DNA from: Rheinheimera tangshanensis
Lineage (GTDB): Bacteria > Pseudomonadota > Gammaproteobacteria > Enterobacterales > Alteromonadaceae
Length of the DNA: 64,000 nt
Assembly: GCF_014645135.1 (NCBI RefSeq)
Contig: NZ_BMLH01000004.1
Coordinates: 304,076 to 368,075 of the forward strand
Direction of reading: 5' to 3'
Made by a program: the position numbers and the translations under genes. The notes beneath the pieces were generated by a model. It had not been told where the DNA came from, did no database searches, and worked only from the letters and a program-made list of their open reading frames with translations. How positions within the stretch are numbered: the stretch's first letter is position 1; each line of letters starts with the position of its first letter. Positions 45,718 through 54,522 of this stretch are shown here, piece after piece.

Positions 45718-46713
45718 TTATTTGCTACTCAGTGATTGAACTAATTTAACAACAGCTTGAATTTGCTGACCTTTACGGTTGGCATAATTAGCATCAGTGT
45801 ATCCCCACCAGTCCCAACAGGCTTGTGGATTCATTGGCATTAGGTTGGAAGCACGGGTTTGTGGATAAAGCACCACTATATTGTTGCTGTCGGCGTAACG
45901 ATTAAAGCCCGCTTTTTCGACATAAGCCATCCCAACTGCGTCTGCATGCTGGTTGCAGCCATGAAAGCTGATATGCAAAGTACAGCTCTGTCCTTGCTCA
46001 CAACTTTTTGGTACATAGACATATCCTTGCTCCGCCATAGTGGCGGCCAGCTGACCAGCTATTTTTTGCTGTTGAATGGGATAGACAGTGCCGCTGCTCT
46101 GAGTGGCGGGCGCTTTTAAGTCGGCTTGAATAAACTTCAGCGCTTCACCTGCTGCATCATAATTACAGTTGCCTAAAAACGGTGCTTCGGAGCTATTGCA
46201 CGCGCTGCCCTCGCTGAGCGTAGGCATATGATGGGCGAAGTTTTTATCCTGCACATAACTGAGTTGTGTTGCAGGTAACCACTCTTGGTACTGCTGATAG
46301 AGTGTGTCAGCCACTTGTTTGGTAATTTTTTGATCGGCAGTGCCATGCAATAACCAAATTTTGCTTTGTTTGATCTCTGCCTCAGACGCCAACAAGCCTT
46401 GAGCCGACCAATCTTTTAACTGTCTGGTAAGCTCAGCCAAAGGGATGGGACTGGTGATTTTATTAATGCAATGATCCAAGGCTGTCAGTAAATTATTCTG
46501 CGCACAATACACAGGTCCGGCCGCTACTATGGCGGCTCCTTTTACCCAATCGGCATGAGCCAGTTGAAATTGGGCTGCCATATAACCACCGCTGGATAAA
46601 CCCGACACTGTGGTTTGTTTTAAATTCAGTGTTAGTAAAGGCACATCAGCTGAGGCTGTGCTACTTAAAGCAAAAGCGAGGCAACCTAATAAGGTTAAAG
46701 GAAAGATTTTCAT
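45718..46713 (-). CDS. Secreted PHB-depolymerase-like alpha/beta hydrolase
   Basis: The 331-residue protein has a signal peptide (residues 1-22, ending SSTASA-DVP) and an alpha/beta hydrolase domain. The nucleophile Ser40 lies in VSGLSSGGYMA, unusually near the N-terminus as in type 2 short-chain-length polyhydroxyalkanoate depolymerases. The acid is probably in HGTADQKI (about residue 138) and the histidine in FHGCNQHAD (about residue 247, also the oxyanion region). Several cysteines suggest disulfides. It likely degrades extracellular polyhydroxybutyrate or a related ester; no PHB synthesis genes are in the window. Confidence 0.8.
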   Translation of the reverse strand: MKIFPLTLLGCLAFALSSTASADVPLLTLNLKQTTVSGLSSGGYMAAQFQLAHADWVKGAAIVAAGPVYCAQNNLLTALDHCINKITSPIPLAELTRQLKDWSAQGLLASEAEIKQSKIWLLHGTADQKITKQVADTLYQQYQEWLPATQLSYVQDKNFAHHMPTLSEGSACNSSEAPFLGNCNYDAAGEALKFIQADLKAPATQSSGTVYPIQQQKIAGQLAATMAEQGYVYVPKSCEQGQSCTLHISFHGCNQHADAVGMAYVEKAGFNRYADSNNIVVLYPQTRASNLMPMNPQACWDWWGYTDANYANRKGQQIQAVVKLVQSLSSK

Positions 46714-46899
46714 CTGAATTGTCCTTGAGAAAACTAAAGCCAGTGCCTCATTCTGGTCACTTTACGTCGCTGATGCTATAGCACTAAGGTACAGTCACTG
46801 GTCAGGTGTGCTTTGGTAAAAAGATCTGCTTATGCAGTGATACAATTCATTGTAAAAGTCGTAGTATAAAAGCCTCCCGTATTCAGGTAGAAATCCACC

Positions 46900-47673
46900 A
46901 TGTTGTCCAATTCCAATGAACTGTTAATTCTCGGCTGTGGTCACTCAGAAGCTGATACATTGTTTAATAACAATGCATTGGTCACCAATTCACAAGGCAA
47001 TATGTTGATTGATTGTGGCTACACCATCAAGCCCGCTCTGGCGGCTCAGGGGTTAAAATTACAAGACATTGATGCAGTTTTTATTACACACGTGCATGCG
47101 GATCATATGTTCGGCCTGGAACGACTGGCGAATGAAGGCCGTTACAAATATAAGAAAAAAGCACGGTTGATTTTGCATCATGAACTGTATGACGAGTTGT
47201 GGCATCAGTGCTTAAAAGGTGTTCTGGCGAGAAATGGCGAAGGCGAAAATGAGCTTTCCGATTACTTTGATCTCGAGCTATTACAAGGTGATGAGTTCGA
47301 GTTGTTCGGTAATTTTTATCAGTTACACCGGGTTTCTCATACACCAGGCAAGGTTTGTTTTGGTTTGATGATCAATCAGAGTGTTTTTTACTCAGGCGAT
47401 ACCGTAGCTATACCGCAATTACTCATGCAGCTAAAACCTGATCTGGTTTTGCACGATGTCACCTTAACCGAATACAACCCTGTGCATGCTTCTGTACATT
47501 CGCTACTGAGTTTGTACCCGGCGGAGCTATGTAAAAAAATCTATTTAATGAGCTATGAAGACCACTGGCCGGATTATCAACAGATGGTAGAGCAGCATTT
47601 TGCTGGTTTCGCCAGGCAAGGACAACGTGTGCAGTTGAGTAAAACGCCTCAAACAGTCAGAGCTATGTACTAA
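46900..47673 (+). CDS. MBL-fold metallohydrolase (RNase Z-like)
   Basis: The 257-residue cytoplasmic protein has the metallo-beta-lactamase motif HVHADH (residues 64-69), the second ligand His in VSHTPGK (about residue 148), the bridging Asp in YSGDTV and the late His in YEDHW. This layout is of the RNase Z/phosphodiesterase branch. The next gene (FolK-like) follows by 15 bases, so both may form one unit. Substrate unknown; a cyclic nucleotide or pterin phosphate is possible from the neighbour. Confidence 0.75.
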   Translation: MLSNSNELLILGCGHSEADTLFNNNALVTNSQGNMLIDCGYTIKPALAAQGLKLQDIDAVFITHVHADHMFGLERLANEGRYKYKKKARLILHHELYDELWHQCLKGVLARNGEGENELSDYFDLELLQGDEFELFGNFYQLHRVSHTPGKVCFGLMINQSVFYSGDTVAIPQLLMQLKPDLVLHDVTLTEYNPVHASVHSLLSLYPAELCKKIYLMSYEDHWPDYQQMVEQHFAGFARQGQRVQLSKTPQTVRAMY

Positions 47674-47688
47674 ATCAAAAGGAGTTTT

Positions 47689-48213
47689 ATGTTTTACGTG
47701 ATTTCGATAGGCTCAAATATTCAACCTGAGCAGCATGTGGCCGAAGCAATCAGCATTTTAGCTAAAACCTTTGGTTCACTGTATTTGTATCCACGCGTTT
47801 ATACTCAGGCAGAGTTGGTTGAGTCCAGCAATGTATTTATCAATTCGGTATTCGTATTGAGAACACAGCTGTCGGCCTCTGCATTAAAGGCGGAGCTTTG
47901 TCGTATTGAAGAGTCGCTCGGACGCGACAGAAGCGATCCGCAACGAAGTGTTAAAGATCGCAGCTGCGATTTAGACATTATTTGTAGTCAGCCACTTTGG
48001 TCTGAAGCATGGAAAACTGAACTGACTGAGTCTTACATTCAACAAGTGTTTAACCCAGCCAGTAAACCCGCGCCTATTCAATTCGATAGCCAGTTATTTT
48101 CCGAGCGACCTGCCGCCATCTATTTTCAGGCTCAAACCGGTGACAAATTTATTGTCGACCAAAAACCGGACGCCCTGATAAATTGGCTCGAAACCCGCTT
48201 CCTCTGCGATTAA
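47689..48213 (+). CDS. FolK-like 2-amino-4-hydroxy-6-hydroxymethyldihydropteridine pyrophosphokinase
   Basis: The 174-residue protein begins like HPPK (ISIGSNIQPEQHV) and keeps the catalytic stretch GRDRSDPQRSVKDRSCDLDI (about residues 80-99), where the two Asp residues bind magnesium. HPPK transfers pyrophosphate from ATP to a pterin in folate synthesis. The central region is more divergent than standard FolK, so it may be a second, specialised copy. AGGAG precedes the ATG. Its last 120 bases overlap the convergent FolM-like gene. Confidence 0.75.
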   Translation: MFYVISIGSNIQPEQHVAEAISILAKTFGSLYLYPRVYTQAELVESSNVFINSVFVLRTQLSASALKAELCRIEESLGRDRSDPQRSVKDRSCDLDIICSQPLWSEAWKTELTESYIQQVFNPASKPAPIQFDSQLFSERPAAIYFQAQTGDKFIVDQKPDALINWLETRFLCD

Positions 48214-48789
48214 GGTTTGTTGCATCACCTGCTGTTTTTCACTCTTGCTATGCTCTGGTAAAAACATAATAGGACCGGGTTGAATGCTGTTGACCCTGAT
48301 GTGCGGAGCATAAGCTTTGGCTGCTGATTTCATTAAATTTTCAAGTCCAGCTTTGGTGCTGCAATAGAGTGAAAAAGCCGGATTTGGATTTTCACTGTAA
48401 ATGTCAGTAACGTGGACTATTAAACCACCACCAGGCGTTTTTGCTATCTGTGGCGCTAACTGCTGATTTAATAGCGCCGGTAACTGCATATGCACAGCAA
48501 ATAAAGCCTGATAAAAAGCCACTGTATCTTCGGTGTGTAATTCATCTTTCTCGAACAAAGACGCGTTGTGGATCAACAGATCAATAGTGGAGCATTGTTG
48601 CTTTAGCTGTTCTACTGCAGAAAGAATTGAGTCTGCCGACTGATAGTCCACAACAAGTTGTGTCAGATACTGCTGTTCAGGATTTATCTGCCTGGTGAAA
48701 CCAAATACCAGATAACCCTCCGCACTGAGCTTTTCTGCCAGATATGCACCAAGGCGACGACTTGTGCCTGTAATTACTGCTGTCTTCAT
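48094..48789 (-). CDS. FolM/pteridine-reductase-like short-chain dehydrogenase
   Basis: The 231-residue SDR has TGTSRRLGAYLA (about residues 7-18); the RR pair in the cofactor loop marks NADPH use and is typical of pteridine reductases and FolM. NNA is replaced by HNAS (about residue 84) and the active site is YCSTK (about residues 143-147). FolM reduces dihydromonapterin or dihydrofolate. The start is set at 48789 (MKTAVITG); a frame ten codons longer is open. Its 3' end overlaps the FolK-like gene by 120 bases on the other strand. Confidence 0.8.
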   Translation of the reverse strand: MKTAVITGTSRRLGAYLAEKLSAEGYLVFGFTRQINPEQQYLTQLVVDYQSADSILSAVEQLKQQCSTIDLLIHNASLFEKDELHTEDTVAFYQALFAVHMQLPALLNQQLAPQIAKTPGGGLIVHVTDIYSENPNPAFSLYCSTKAGLENLMKSAAKAYAPHIRVNSIQPGPIMFLPEHSKSEKQQVMQQTLIAEEAGFEPIYQGVRFLVDNKFVTGLSLKIDGGRSLGK

Positions 48790-48960
48790 TCCAATCCCCA
48801 TCTGTTTATTCGCAGACATATACGTGGAGTTGCTACTTTAGTTCATCACGAAGCAGTAGTGCCGCTTCACGATAGTACAGAACTATTTTTCGAAAAATTT
48901 GGCAAAAGTCATTCTGTTATCAATACTTAGTGCAGTCTTACACCCTTGCAAGGACTCACT

Positions 48961-50577
48961 ATGAATCTGCACAGTATCAGAGTTAAAAGCAGTTTACCTA
49001 TGCTTATTCTGGCTTTCACTTTATTAATTGTTGTCTCCATGTTCAGCTATTTGTCTGGCTTACAAAAGAATGCATTAGCGATACAGGCTGATAATTTTCT
49101 ACAGGCTATTTCTGTGGTTTTAAATGCTGACCGGGATTTATATCAGGCAAAACTAGCGACCACTATGCACCTGACTAAACAAGGTGACAGTGCCACACTG
49201 GAAACTGAAGTGGAGGATAATGCTCAGCAAGTGAAACAAAGATTTGCTGATTATTTAAAATTTTTAAAGAGTTATCCGGATGTACAGCAGCAATTTGCAG
49301 AATTTGAACAGGATTATCAGTTATGGTATCAAAGCGTAAATGCGTTGCTTGCAGCAAGCAGAGCAGGTAATGCTGGCGCTGATCTTGTTACTGAGGAGCA
49401 GACTCAATTTGCCGCGCTTCGTAGTGTTCTGGATAAAGCAGGCGAAGCTGCGTTAAATAAATCCATTAGCGAGCAACAAGTTCTGACATCCGAAATCAGT
49501 TTTTTTCAGAATACGACCTACAGTATTACCGCTGTTATTTTGTTGATTGCTGGCTGGTTTAGCTACAGTGTGCCTAAATCTTTGACTACACAAATCAATG
49601 CCTTGACGGCTCGTTTATCTGAAATTGCTTCCGGTGATGGTGATTTAACTGCTCGGCTGGATACCAGCTCACAAGACGAATTTTCCGCGCTGGCAGAACA
49701 GTTTAATGGTTTTGTTGCCAATTTATGTCATTTGATAGCGTCAGTGCTGCAACAGGCAGCTCAGCTAAGTAAGTTAACTCAGGTACTGTCTGAATCTGCT
49801 GTAAAAACCAATGATATTACCCGCTCCCTGAATGTAGCCTCTGATTCTATTGTCAGTGCAGTGCACGAAATGACCTTAGCAAACAAAGAAATGGCGCAAG
49901 TTGCCACAGATTCGGCGCATGAAGCCGACGAAGCCAAAATCAGTGCTGAGCGTGGCTTAGTGGTGGTCAACAGTGTGACTCAAAGTATGGCCAATTTAAC
50001 CAAAGATGTGGATAAAGCTCTGGCCTGTTCAGGCGAGCTGGAAAACAGCTCTGAAAATATAGCTTCGGTGTTGGATGTAATTCGGGGCATAGCTGAACAA
50101 ACTAACTTATTGGCATTAAATGCAGCTATTGAAGCGGCTCGTGCCGGAGAGCAGGGACGTGGTTTTGCAGTGGTGGCAGATGAAGTCCGTACTTTAGCCT
50201 CCAGAACTCAGCAAAGTACCAATCATATTCAGGAAATGATACAAGCCCTGCAAAGTAGGGTAAATGAGGCTGCAACTGCCATCAACAGCGGTAAAACTAA
50301 CGCAGATTTAACCGTCAGTAGTTTTTCTCAGGCCGAACAAGTATTTCGCCAGTTACAACAATCATCCATTAAGGTGAATGATATGGCGACCCAAACCGCT
50401 TCCGCGACTGAAGAGCAAGCTATAGTGTCGGAGGAAATTACTAAGAACCTTTATGCGTTGCATGATCAGGCCAGTGCAGCAGGAAATATAGCCAAAGATA
50501 ATGATCGGCTGTCGAATGAGATCCGCCAGTTGTCAGATACCTTATTTGGCTTAGTAGGAAAATTCAAAATCAGTTAG
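48961..50577 (+). CDS. Methyl-accepting chemotaxis protein (helical-bundle sensor)
   Basis: I set the start at 48961 ([11 protein letters not shown]) after AAGGA, giving 538 residues. There is one membrane segment near the N-terminus (about residues 13-35), a helical periplasmic region, a second membrane segment (about 183-203), a HAMP domain (about 205-255, with [12 protein letters not shown]) and the signalling hairpin with ERGLVVV and the conserved tip [24 protein letters not shown] (about 377-400). No C-terminal CheR/CheB pentapeptide is seen. Ligand unknown. Confidence 0.92.
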   Translation: MNLHSIRVKSSLPMLILAFTLLIVVSMFSYLSGLQKNALAIQADNFLQAISVVLNADRDLYQAKLATTMHLTKQGDSATLETEVEDNAQQVKQRFADYLKFLKSYPDVQQQFAEFEQDYQLWYQSVNALLAASRAGNAGADLVTEEQTQFAALRSVLDKAGEAALNKSISEQQVLTSEISFFQNTTYSITAVILLIAGWFSYSVPKSLTTQINALTARLSEIASGDGDLTARLDTSSQDEFSALAEQFNGFVANLCHLIASVLQQAAQLSKLTQVLSESAVKTNDITRSLNVASDSIVSAVHEMTLANKEMAQVATDSAHEADEAKISAERGLVVVNSVTQSMANLTKDVDKALACSGELENSSENIASVLDVIRGIAEQTNLLALNAAIEAARAGEQGRGFAVVADEVRTLASRTQQSTNHIQEMIQALQSRVNEAATAINSGKTNADLTVSSFSQAEQVFRQLQQSSIKVNDMATQTASATEEQAIVSEEITKNLYALHDQASAAGNIAKDNDRLSNEIRQLSDTLFGLVGKFKIS

Positions 50578-50602
50578 CAGAATGTAAAAAGATGGGATTG
50601 CC

Positions 50603-50640
50603 AAAGGGCACGTTTTTGCATAAGCTGCGTGCCCTTTTTA
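50603..50640 (+). terminator. Terminator of the chemoreceptor gene
   Basis: AAAGGGCACG (50603-50612) pairs with CGTGCCCTTT (50628-50637), followed by T-rich sequence. Confidence 0.85.
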
Positions 50641-50714
50641 ATTTTGCCACTTGTGGCTGGCTGTACCGAACCTCATCATATGTTTATGATGGGGGACGTA
50701 ATAGGTAGGTAAGT

Positions 50715-51917
50715 ATGTCAAAAGCAGTAATTCTAGTGATGGACAGTTTCGGTATCGGCAGTGCTCCCGATGCAGATAAGTTCGGTGACGTCGGCGCTAA
50801 TACCTTTGCCAGCATCAGCAAAGCCTTTTTTCAAGCCAAAGGCCGCCAGTTAAAGTTGCCTCATTTGGCTAGCTTAGGTTTGGTTAAAGCTGGTTTTGCT
50901 GCCAGTGGTGAAATGGCTTTAGTTGACGACAGTCCAACTTTAGTTGGCAGCTATGGTTATGCCCGTGAACTCTCCAGTGGGAAAGATACGCCTAGCGGTC
51001 ATTGGGAAATTGCCGGTGTGCCTGTGTTGTTTGATTGGGGGTATTTCCATGATAAACAAAGCAGCTTCCCGACTGAATTGATTGACGAATTAGTGCGTCG
51101 CACTGGTGTGCCTGGCATTTTGGGTAATTGCCATGCATCAGGCACTGATATTCTGGTGAAGCTGGGTGATGAGCACATCAAAACCGGCAAACCTATTTGT
51201 TACACCTCGGCTGATAGCGTATTTCAGGTAGCAGCTCATGAAGAGCATTTTGGCTTGGACAAGCTGTATCAGTTCTGCGAAATAGCCAGGGAACTGCTGG
51301 ATAGTTATAACATTGGCCGGGTGATTGCCCGTCCTTTTTTAGGCACCGAAGCAACAAACTATGCCCGAACTGGTAACAGAAAAGATTATTCGGTCTTACC
51401 TCCTGCTCCTACAGTGCTGGATACTCTGACTCAGTCGGGTGGTACTGTGGTCAGCATTGGTAAAATTGCCGATATTTATGCACATCAGGGCATCAGTAAA
51501 GAGGTAAAAGCTACAGGTTTAGCAGCTTTAGTGGATAAAACTCTGGCCGAAATGGCGATAGCACCAGAACGTAGCCTGGTGTTTACCAATCTGGTCGACT
51601 TTGATCAGAACTATGGCCATCGCCGTGATCCTATTGGTTATGGTGAAGCGCTGGAGTATTTTGATACCCGATTACCGGAGATTATGGCTGCGCTGGATGA
51701 AGATGCTGTGCTGCTATTAACCGCCGACCATGGTTGTGACCCTACCTGGGTAGGAACAGAACACACCCGTGAATATGTACCAGTGCTGTTTTACGGTAAA
51801 AACCGCGCTGCGAAAGATTTAGGCGAAAGAGCAAGTTTCGCTGATATGGGCCAGAGTCTGGCCGACTATTTTGATTTAGCGGCCATGCCTTATGGCCAAT
51901 CCTTTTTAGCTTCTTAA
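50715..51917 (+). CDS. deoB: Phosphopentomutase
   Basis: The 400-residue enzyme interconverts (deoxy)ribose 1- and 5-phosphates, linking nucleoside breakdown to central metabolism. The alkaline phosphatase-like metal sites show as [12 protein letters not shown] (residues 9-20), the phosphorylated Thr in [10 protein letters not shown] (about residue 93), DNxGHRRDP-like NYGHRRDP (about residue 300) and TADHGCDPT (about residue 335). It heads a deoB-deoD-gpt operon with gaps of 13 and 9 bases. Confidence 0.96.
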   Translation: MSKAVILVMDSFGIGSAPDADKFGDVGANTFASISKAFFQAKGRQLKLPHLASLGLVKAGFAASGEMALVDDSPTLVGSYGYARELSSGKDTPSGHWEIAGVPVLFDWGYFHDKQSSFPTELIDELVRRTGVPGILGNCHASGTDILVKLGDEHIKTGKPICYTSADSVFQVAAHEEHFGLDKLYQFCEIARELLDSYNIGRVIARPFLGTEATNYARTGNRKDYSVLPPAPTVLDTLTQSGGTVVSIGKIADIYAHQGISKEVKATGLAALVDKTLAEMAIAPERSLVFTNLVDFDQNYGHRRDPIGYGEALEYFDTRLPEIMAALDEDAVLLLTADHGCDPTWVGTEHTREYVPVLFYGKNRAAKDLGERASFADMGQSLADYFDLAAMPYGQSFLAS

Positions 51918-51930
51918 TTTAGAGTAAATC

Positions 51931-52635
51931 ATGGCAACTCCTCATATTCATGCGCCTGAAGGCGCTTTTGCAGAAACCGTGTTAATGCCTGGCGACCCAC
52001 TGCGCGCTAAACATATAGCCGACACCTTTTTACAGGACGTGGTATGTGTCAACACAGTGCGTAATATGTTCGGTTATACCGGTACTTATCAGGGCAAAAA
52101 AGTCAGCGTGTTAGGCTCTGGCATGGGCATTCCTTCTATGTCTATTTATGCCACTGAACTGGTCAAGTTTTATGGTGTAAAAAACATCATTCGTATTGGT
52201 TCCTGTGGTGGTTTACCGCTGGATGTTAAAGTGCGTGACGTGGTCATTGCTATGGGGGCCAGTACAGATTCAAACGTCAACCGTAATCGTTTAGGTGGCA
52301 ATCTGGATTTCGCCGCTTTAGCAGATTATGGTTTACTGGAACGTGCTGTCGCTGCTGCCCGTGCCAAAAATATTGATGTCAAAGTGGGTAACTTATTTAC
52401 CTCAGATTTGTTTTACAACCCTGATCCAACCTTGTTTGATCGTTTGGAAAAGTATGGTGTATTAGGTGTCGAAATGGAAGCTGCAGGGTTATATGGCGTA
52501 GCAGCTGAGTTCGGTATCAAAGCTCTGGCTATTATGACAGTCAGCGATCATATCCGCACAGGTGAAGCTTTAAGTGCTGAATTACGTCAGACCTCTTTTA
52601 ATGAGATGGTTGAAATCGCATTAGCTTTGGTTTAA
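51931..52635 (+). CDS. deoD: Purine nucleoside phosphorylase (DeoD type)
   Basis: The 234-residue hexameric-type phosphorylase cleaves purine (deoxy)nucleosides to base and (deoxy)ribose 1-phosphate. Typical stretches are [20 protein letters not shown] (residues 6-25), [16 protein letters not shown] (about 64-79), EMEAAGLY (about 179-186) and VSDHIRTGE (about 203-211, catalytic Asp). It sits between deoB and a phosphoribosyltransferase. Confidence 0.96.
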   Translation: MATPHIHAPEGAFAETVLMPGDPLRAKHIADTFLQDVVCVNTVRNMFGYTGTYQGKKVSVLGSGMGIPSMSIYATELVKFYGVKNIIRIGSCGGLPLDVKVRDVVIAMGASTDSNVNRNRLGGNLDFAALADYGLLERAVAAARAKNIDVKVGNLFTSDLFYNPDPTLFDRLEKYGVLGVEMEAAGLYGVAAEFGIKALAIMTVSDHIRTGEALSAELRQTSFNEMVEIALALV

Positions 52636-52644
52636 GGAATAGTT

Positions 52645-53118
52645 ATGTCACTGACCACCAATAAAATGTTTTATGTGTCATGGGAAGCTTTTCACAGAGC
52701 GACCAAAGAGTTAGCGAAAGGGCTGTTAAACCGCGATTTTGACAGCATAGTCGCAGTCAGCCGTGGTGGTTTAGTGCCAGCAGCTATTCTGGCGCGAGAG
52801 CTGAATATCCGGGTGGTGGACAGCATTTGTGTCTCCAGTTACGACCATGATCAACAACGTGAGTTAAAAGTGTTGAAAGACGCTGCTTTAGCGGACAGCC
52901 CACGTTTATTGATAGTGGATGATTTGGTGGATACGGGCGAGACCGCCAAAGCACTGCGGGAGCATTTTCCTACCGCTTGTTTTGTCACTGTGTATGCTAA
53001 ACCTCAGGGTAAGCCGCTGGTTGATCATTATGTGACTGATATAGAACAAGACACTTGGATCCAATTGCCATGGGATATGGAGCTGGCTTACAGCGCGCCT
53101 TTGGCTGAGCAGAAGTAA
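52645..53118 (+). CDS. gpt: Xanthine-guanine phosphoribosyltransferase
   Basis: The 157-residue type I phosphoribosyltransferase has the PRPP-binding motif LLIVDDLVDTGETA (residues 88-101) and the VSRGGLVPA loop (about 39-47), both typical of Gpt. It salvages guanine and xanthine using PRPP, which prs (31364) provides. It is the last gene in the deoB-deoD-gpt unit and is followed by a terminator. Confidence 0.9.
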   Translation: MSLTTNKMFYVSWEAFHRATKELAKGLLNRDFDSIVAVSRGGLVPAAILARELNIRVVDSICVSSYDHDQQRELKVLKDAALADSPRLLIVDDLVDTGETAKALREHFPTACFVTVYAKPQGKPLVDHYVTDIEQDTWIQLPWDMELAYSAPLAEQK

Positions 53119-53136
53119 TCATCTTGCTAATAAGAA

Positions 53137-53168
53137 TAAAAAAACGGAGCTAATAGGCTCCGTTTTTT
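53137..53168. terminator. Terminator between convergent gpt and nuclease-like genes
   Basis: ACGGAGC and GCTCCGT form a stem (53144-53163) flanked by A and T runs, suited to both directions. Confidence 0.85.
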
Positions 53169-53177
53169 GTTGACGGC

Positions 53178-54368
53178 CTATTGAGCCGTCAGTTTTAGTT
53201 TTACCCAGACCAGACGGTGATCTGAGCTTGCAGTACGATCCGCCACCAGTTCATAAAAAGGCTCGCCTTTTTTTGGCCAGAACACTCCACTGGATAACAC
53301 TTTAAAACCTTGCTTGGACGGCAGTACATAATCGGCTCTCATCCGCCAACCTGCGGTATGAGTAGATGCATAGGGGCTGTCTGGGCTATGGGCTTTGGCG
53401 CCGGCACTTTGTGGCGTAAAACTGCTATCTACTCTTGGGTGCATTAATAAATTACCAATACCTTCTTTGTAGGCATTCCCCTCAACAGGTGAGGAATTTA
53501 AGTCGCCAAGGATCACAAAGATTTTATCTTCACCAAGGCCCCCTTTCTTGCCTCGGTCATCATAAATATAAGTGGCTTTTGTCGGAGTTAAATAATCGGT
53601 CCAGAATCTTACTTCATCGTGGTTACGTTTACCGTTTCTGTCCTCTTCACCGTCAAACACAGGCGGAGTAGGGTGGCTGATCAGCACATGTACAGACTTC
53701 TTATTCACCAGCACAGGCACATCCCAATGCGCTTTCGATGACAGTGGCATTAACTGCCAGGCTTCAGAGCTGTACCAGGGGGAACCATCGGCTTTTTTGG
53801 TTTGCAAAGCGCCAGGCATATCTTTCCATTTAAAATGCTGAAAGGTTCTGACTTGGCTGGTGTTTATCGGATATTTCGACAACAGCATCATGCCGTACTG
53901 GCCCGGATACTGACCAAAACCCCAAGCGTCAGCACCTTTATTGGTCAGTTGGCCATCATTGTCTAAATCAAAACCACTGGGTTGACCTGTGTTGACTGGG
54001 CTGTAATAGAAGTAGGGGTAATCGATGGTTTTGCCATCAGCGCTTTGCGCCTTATTTAAATAATTACGGATAAACAGCTGCACTCCTGCTGCTGGGTCTT
54101 CAATGTAATCAAACTCGTTCAGCAGCAGAATATCGGGCTGAGTTTGTTGCACAATAGCGGCGATATTTTTAATTTGTGGATGATTTCCAGCTGCGAGCAG
54201 AGTGCTCAGAACCTGTGGATTTCCAGCAACACCTTTGGGCAGATAGTTTTCGGATTCCATACTGACGTTAAATGTGGCTATTGTGAGTTGGTCTGACGCC
54301 ATTAGTGCTCCATAAGGAAAGATGAAGGGGATAGTCAGTAATAGTTTTTTTAGTAAAGTGATTTTCAC
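53178..54368 (-). CDS. Exported endonuclease/exonuclease/phosphatase-fold protein
   Basis: I set the start at the GTG at 54368 (396 residues) because GGAG lies six bases upstream. The longer open frame begins inside the downstream terminator of the TonB receptor gene. A signal peptide (MKITLLKKLLLTIPFIFPYGALMA) leads into a DNase I-like domain with TIATFNVS, the metal-binding Glu in LLLNEFDY (about residue 95), ILGDLNSSP (about residue 290) and SDHRLVWVKL near the end. It could cleave DNA, RNA or phosphodiesters outside the cytoplasm. Its site between nucleoside salvage genes and a TonB receptor suggests nucleic acid scavenging; this is inference. Confidence 0.75.
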   Translation of the reverse strand: MKITLLKKLLLTIPFIFPYGALMASDQLTIATFNVSMESENYLPKGVAGNPQVLSTLLAAGNHPQIKNIAAIVQQTQPDILLLNEFDYIEDPAAGVQLFIRNYLNKAQSADGKTIDYPYFYYSPVNTGQPSGFDLDNDGQLTNKGADAWGFGQYPGQYGMMLLSKYPINTSQVRTFQHFKWKDMPGALQTKKADGSPWYSSEAWQLMPLSSKAHWDVPVLVNKKSVHVLISHPTPPVFDGEEDRNGKRNHDEVRFWTDYLTPTKATYIYDDRGKKGGLGEDKIFVILGDLNSSPVEGNAYKEGIGNLLMHPRVDSSFTPQSAGAKAHSPDSPYASTHTAGWRMRADYVLPSKQGFKVLSSGVFWPKKGEPFYELVADRTASSDHRLVWVKLKLTAQ

Positions 54369-54440
54369 ATTCTGCTCCATGTTTCGGGATATTTGTTTTT
54401 CAGAGGAAAAGACAACCACCGATCTGGTTTGCATCATAAA

Positions 54441-54470
54441 AAAAACCGATGGTAAGAACCATCGGTTTTT
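54441..54470. terminator. Terminator downstream of the TonB-dependent receptor
   Basis: AAAAACCGATGG (54441-54452) pairs with CCATCGGTTTTT (54459-54470) around TAAGAA. Confidence 0.85.
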
Positions 54471-54522
54471 CAGGTCAACTTCTCAAAAGTTAGTATTCAA
54501 ACTAATTTTGCGACGCTATTTC

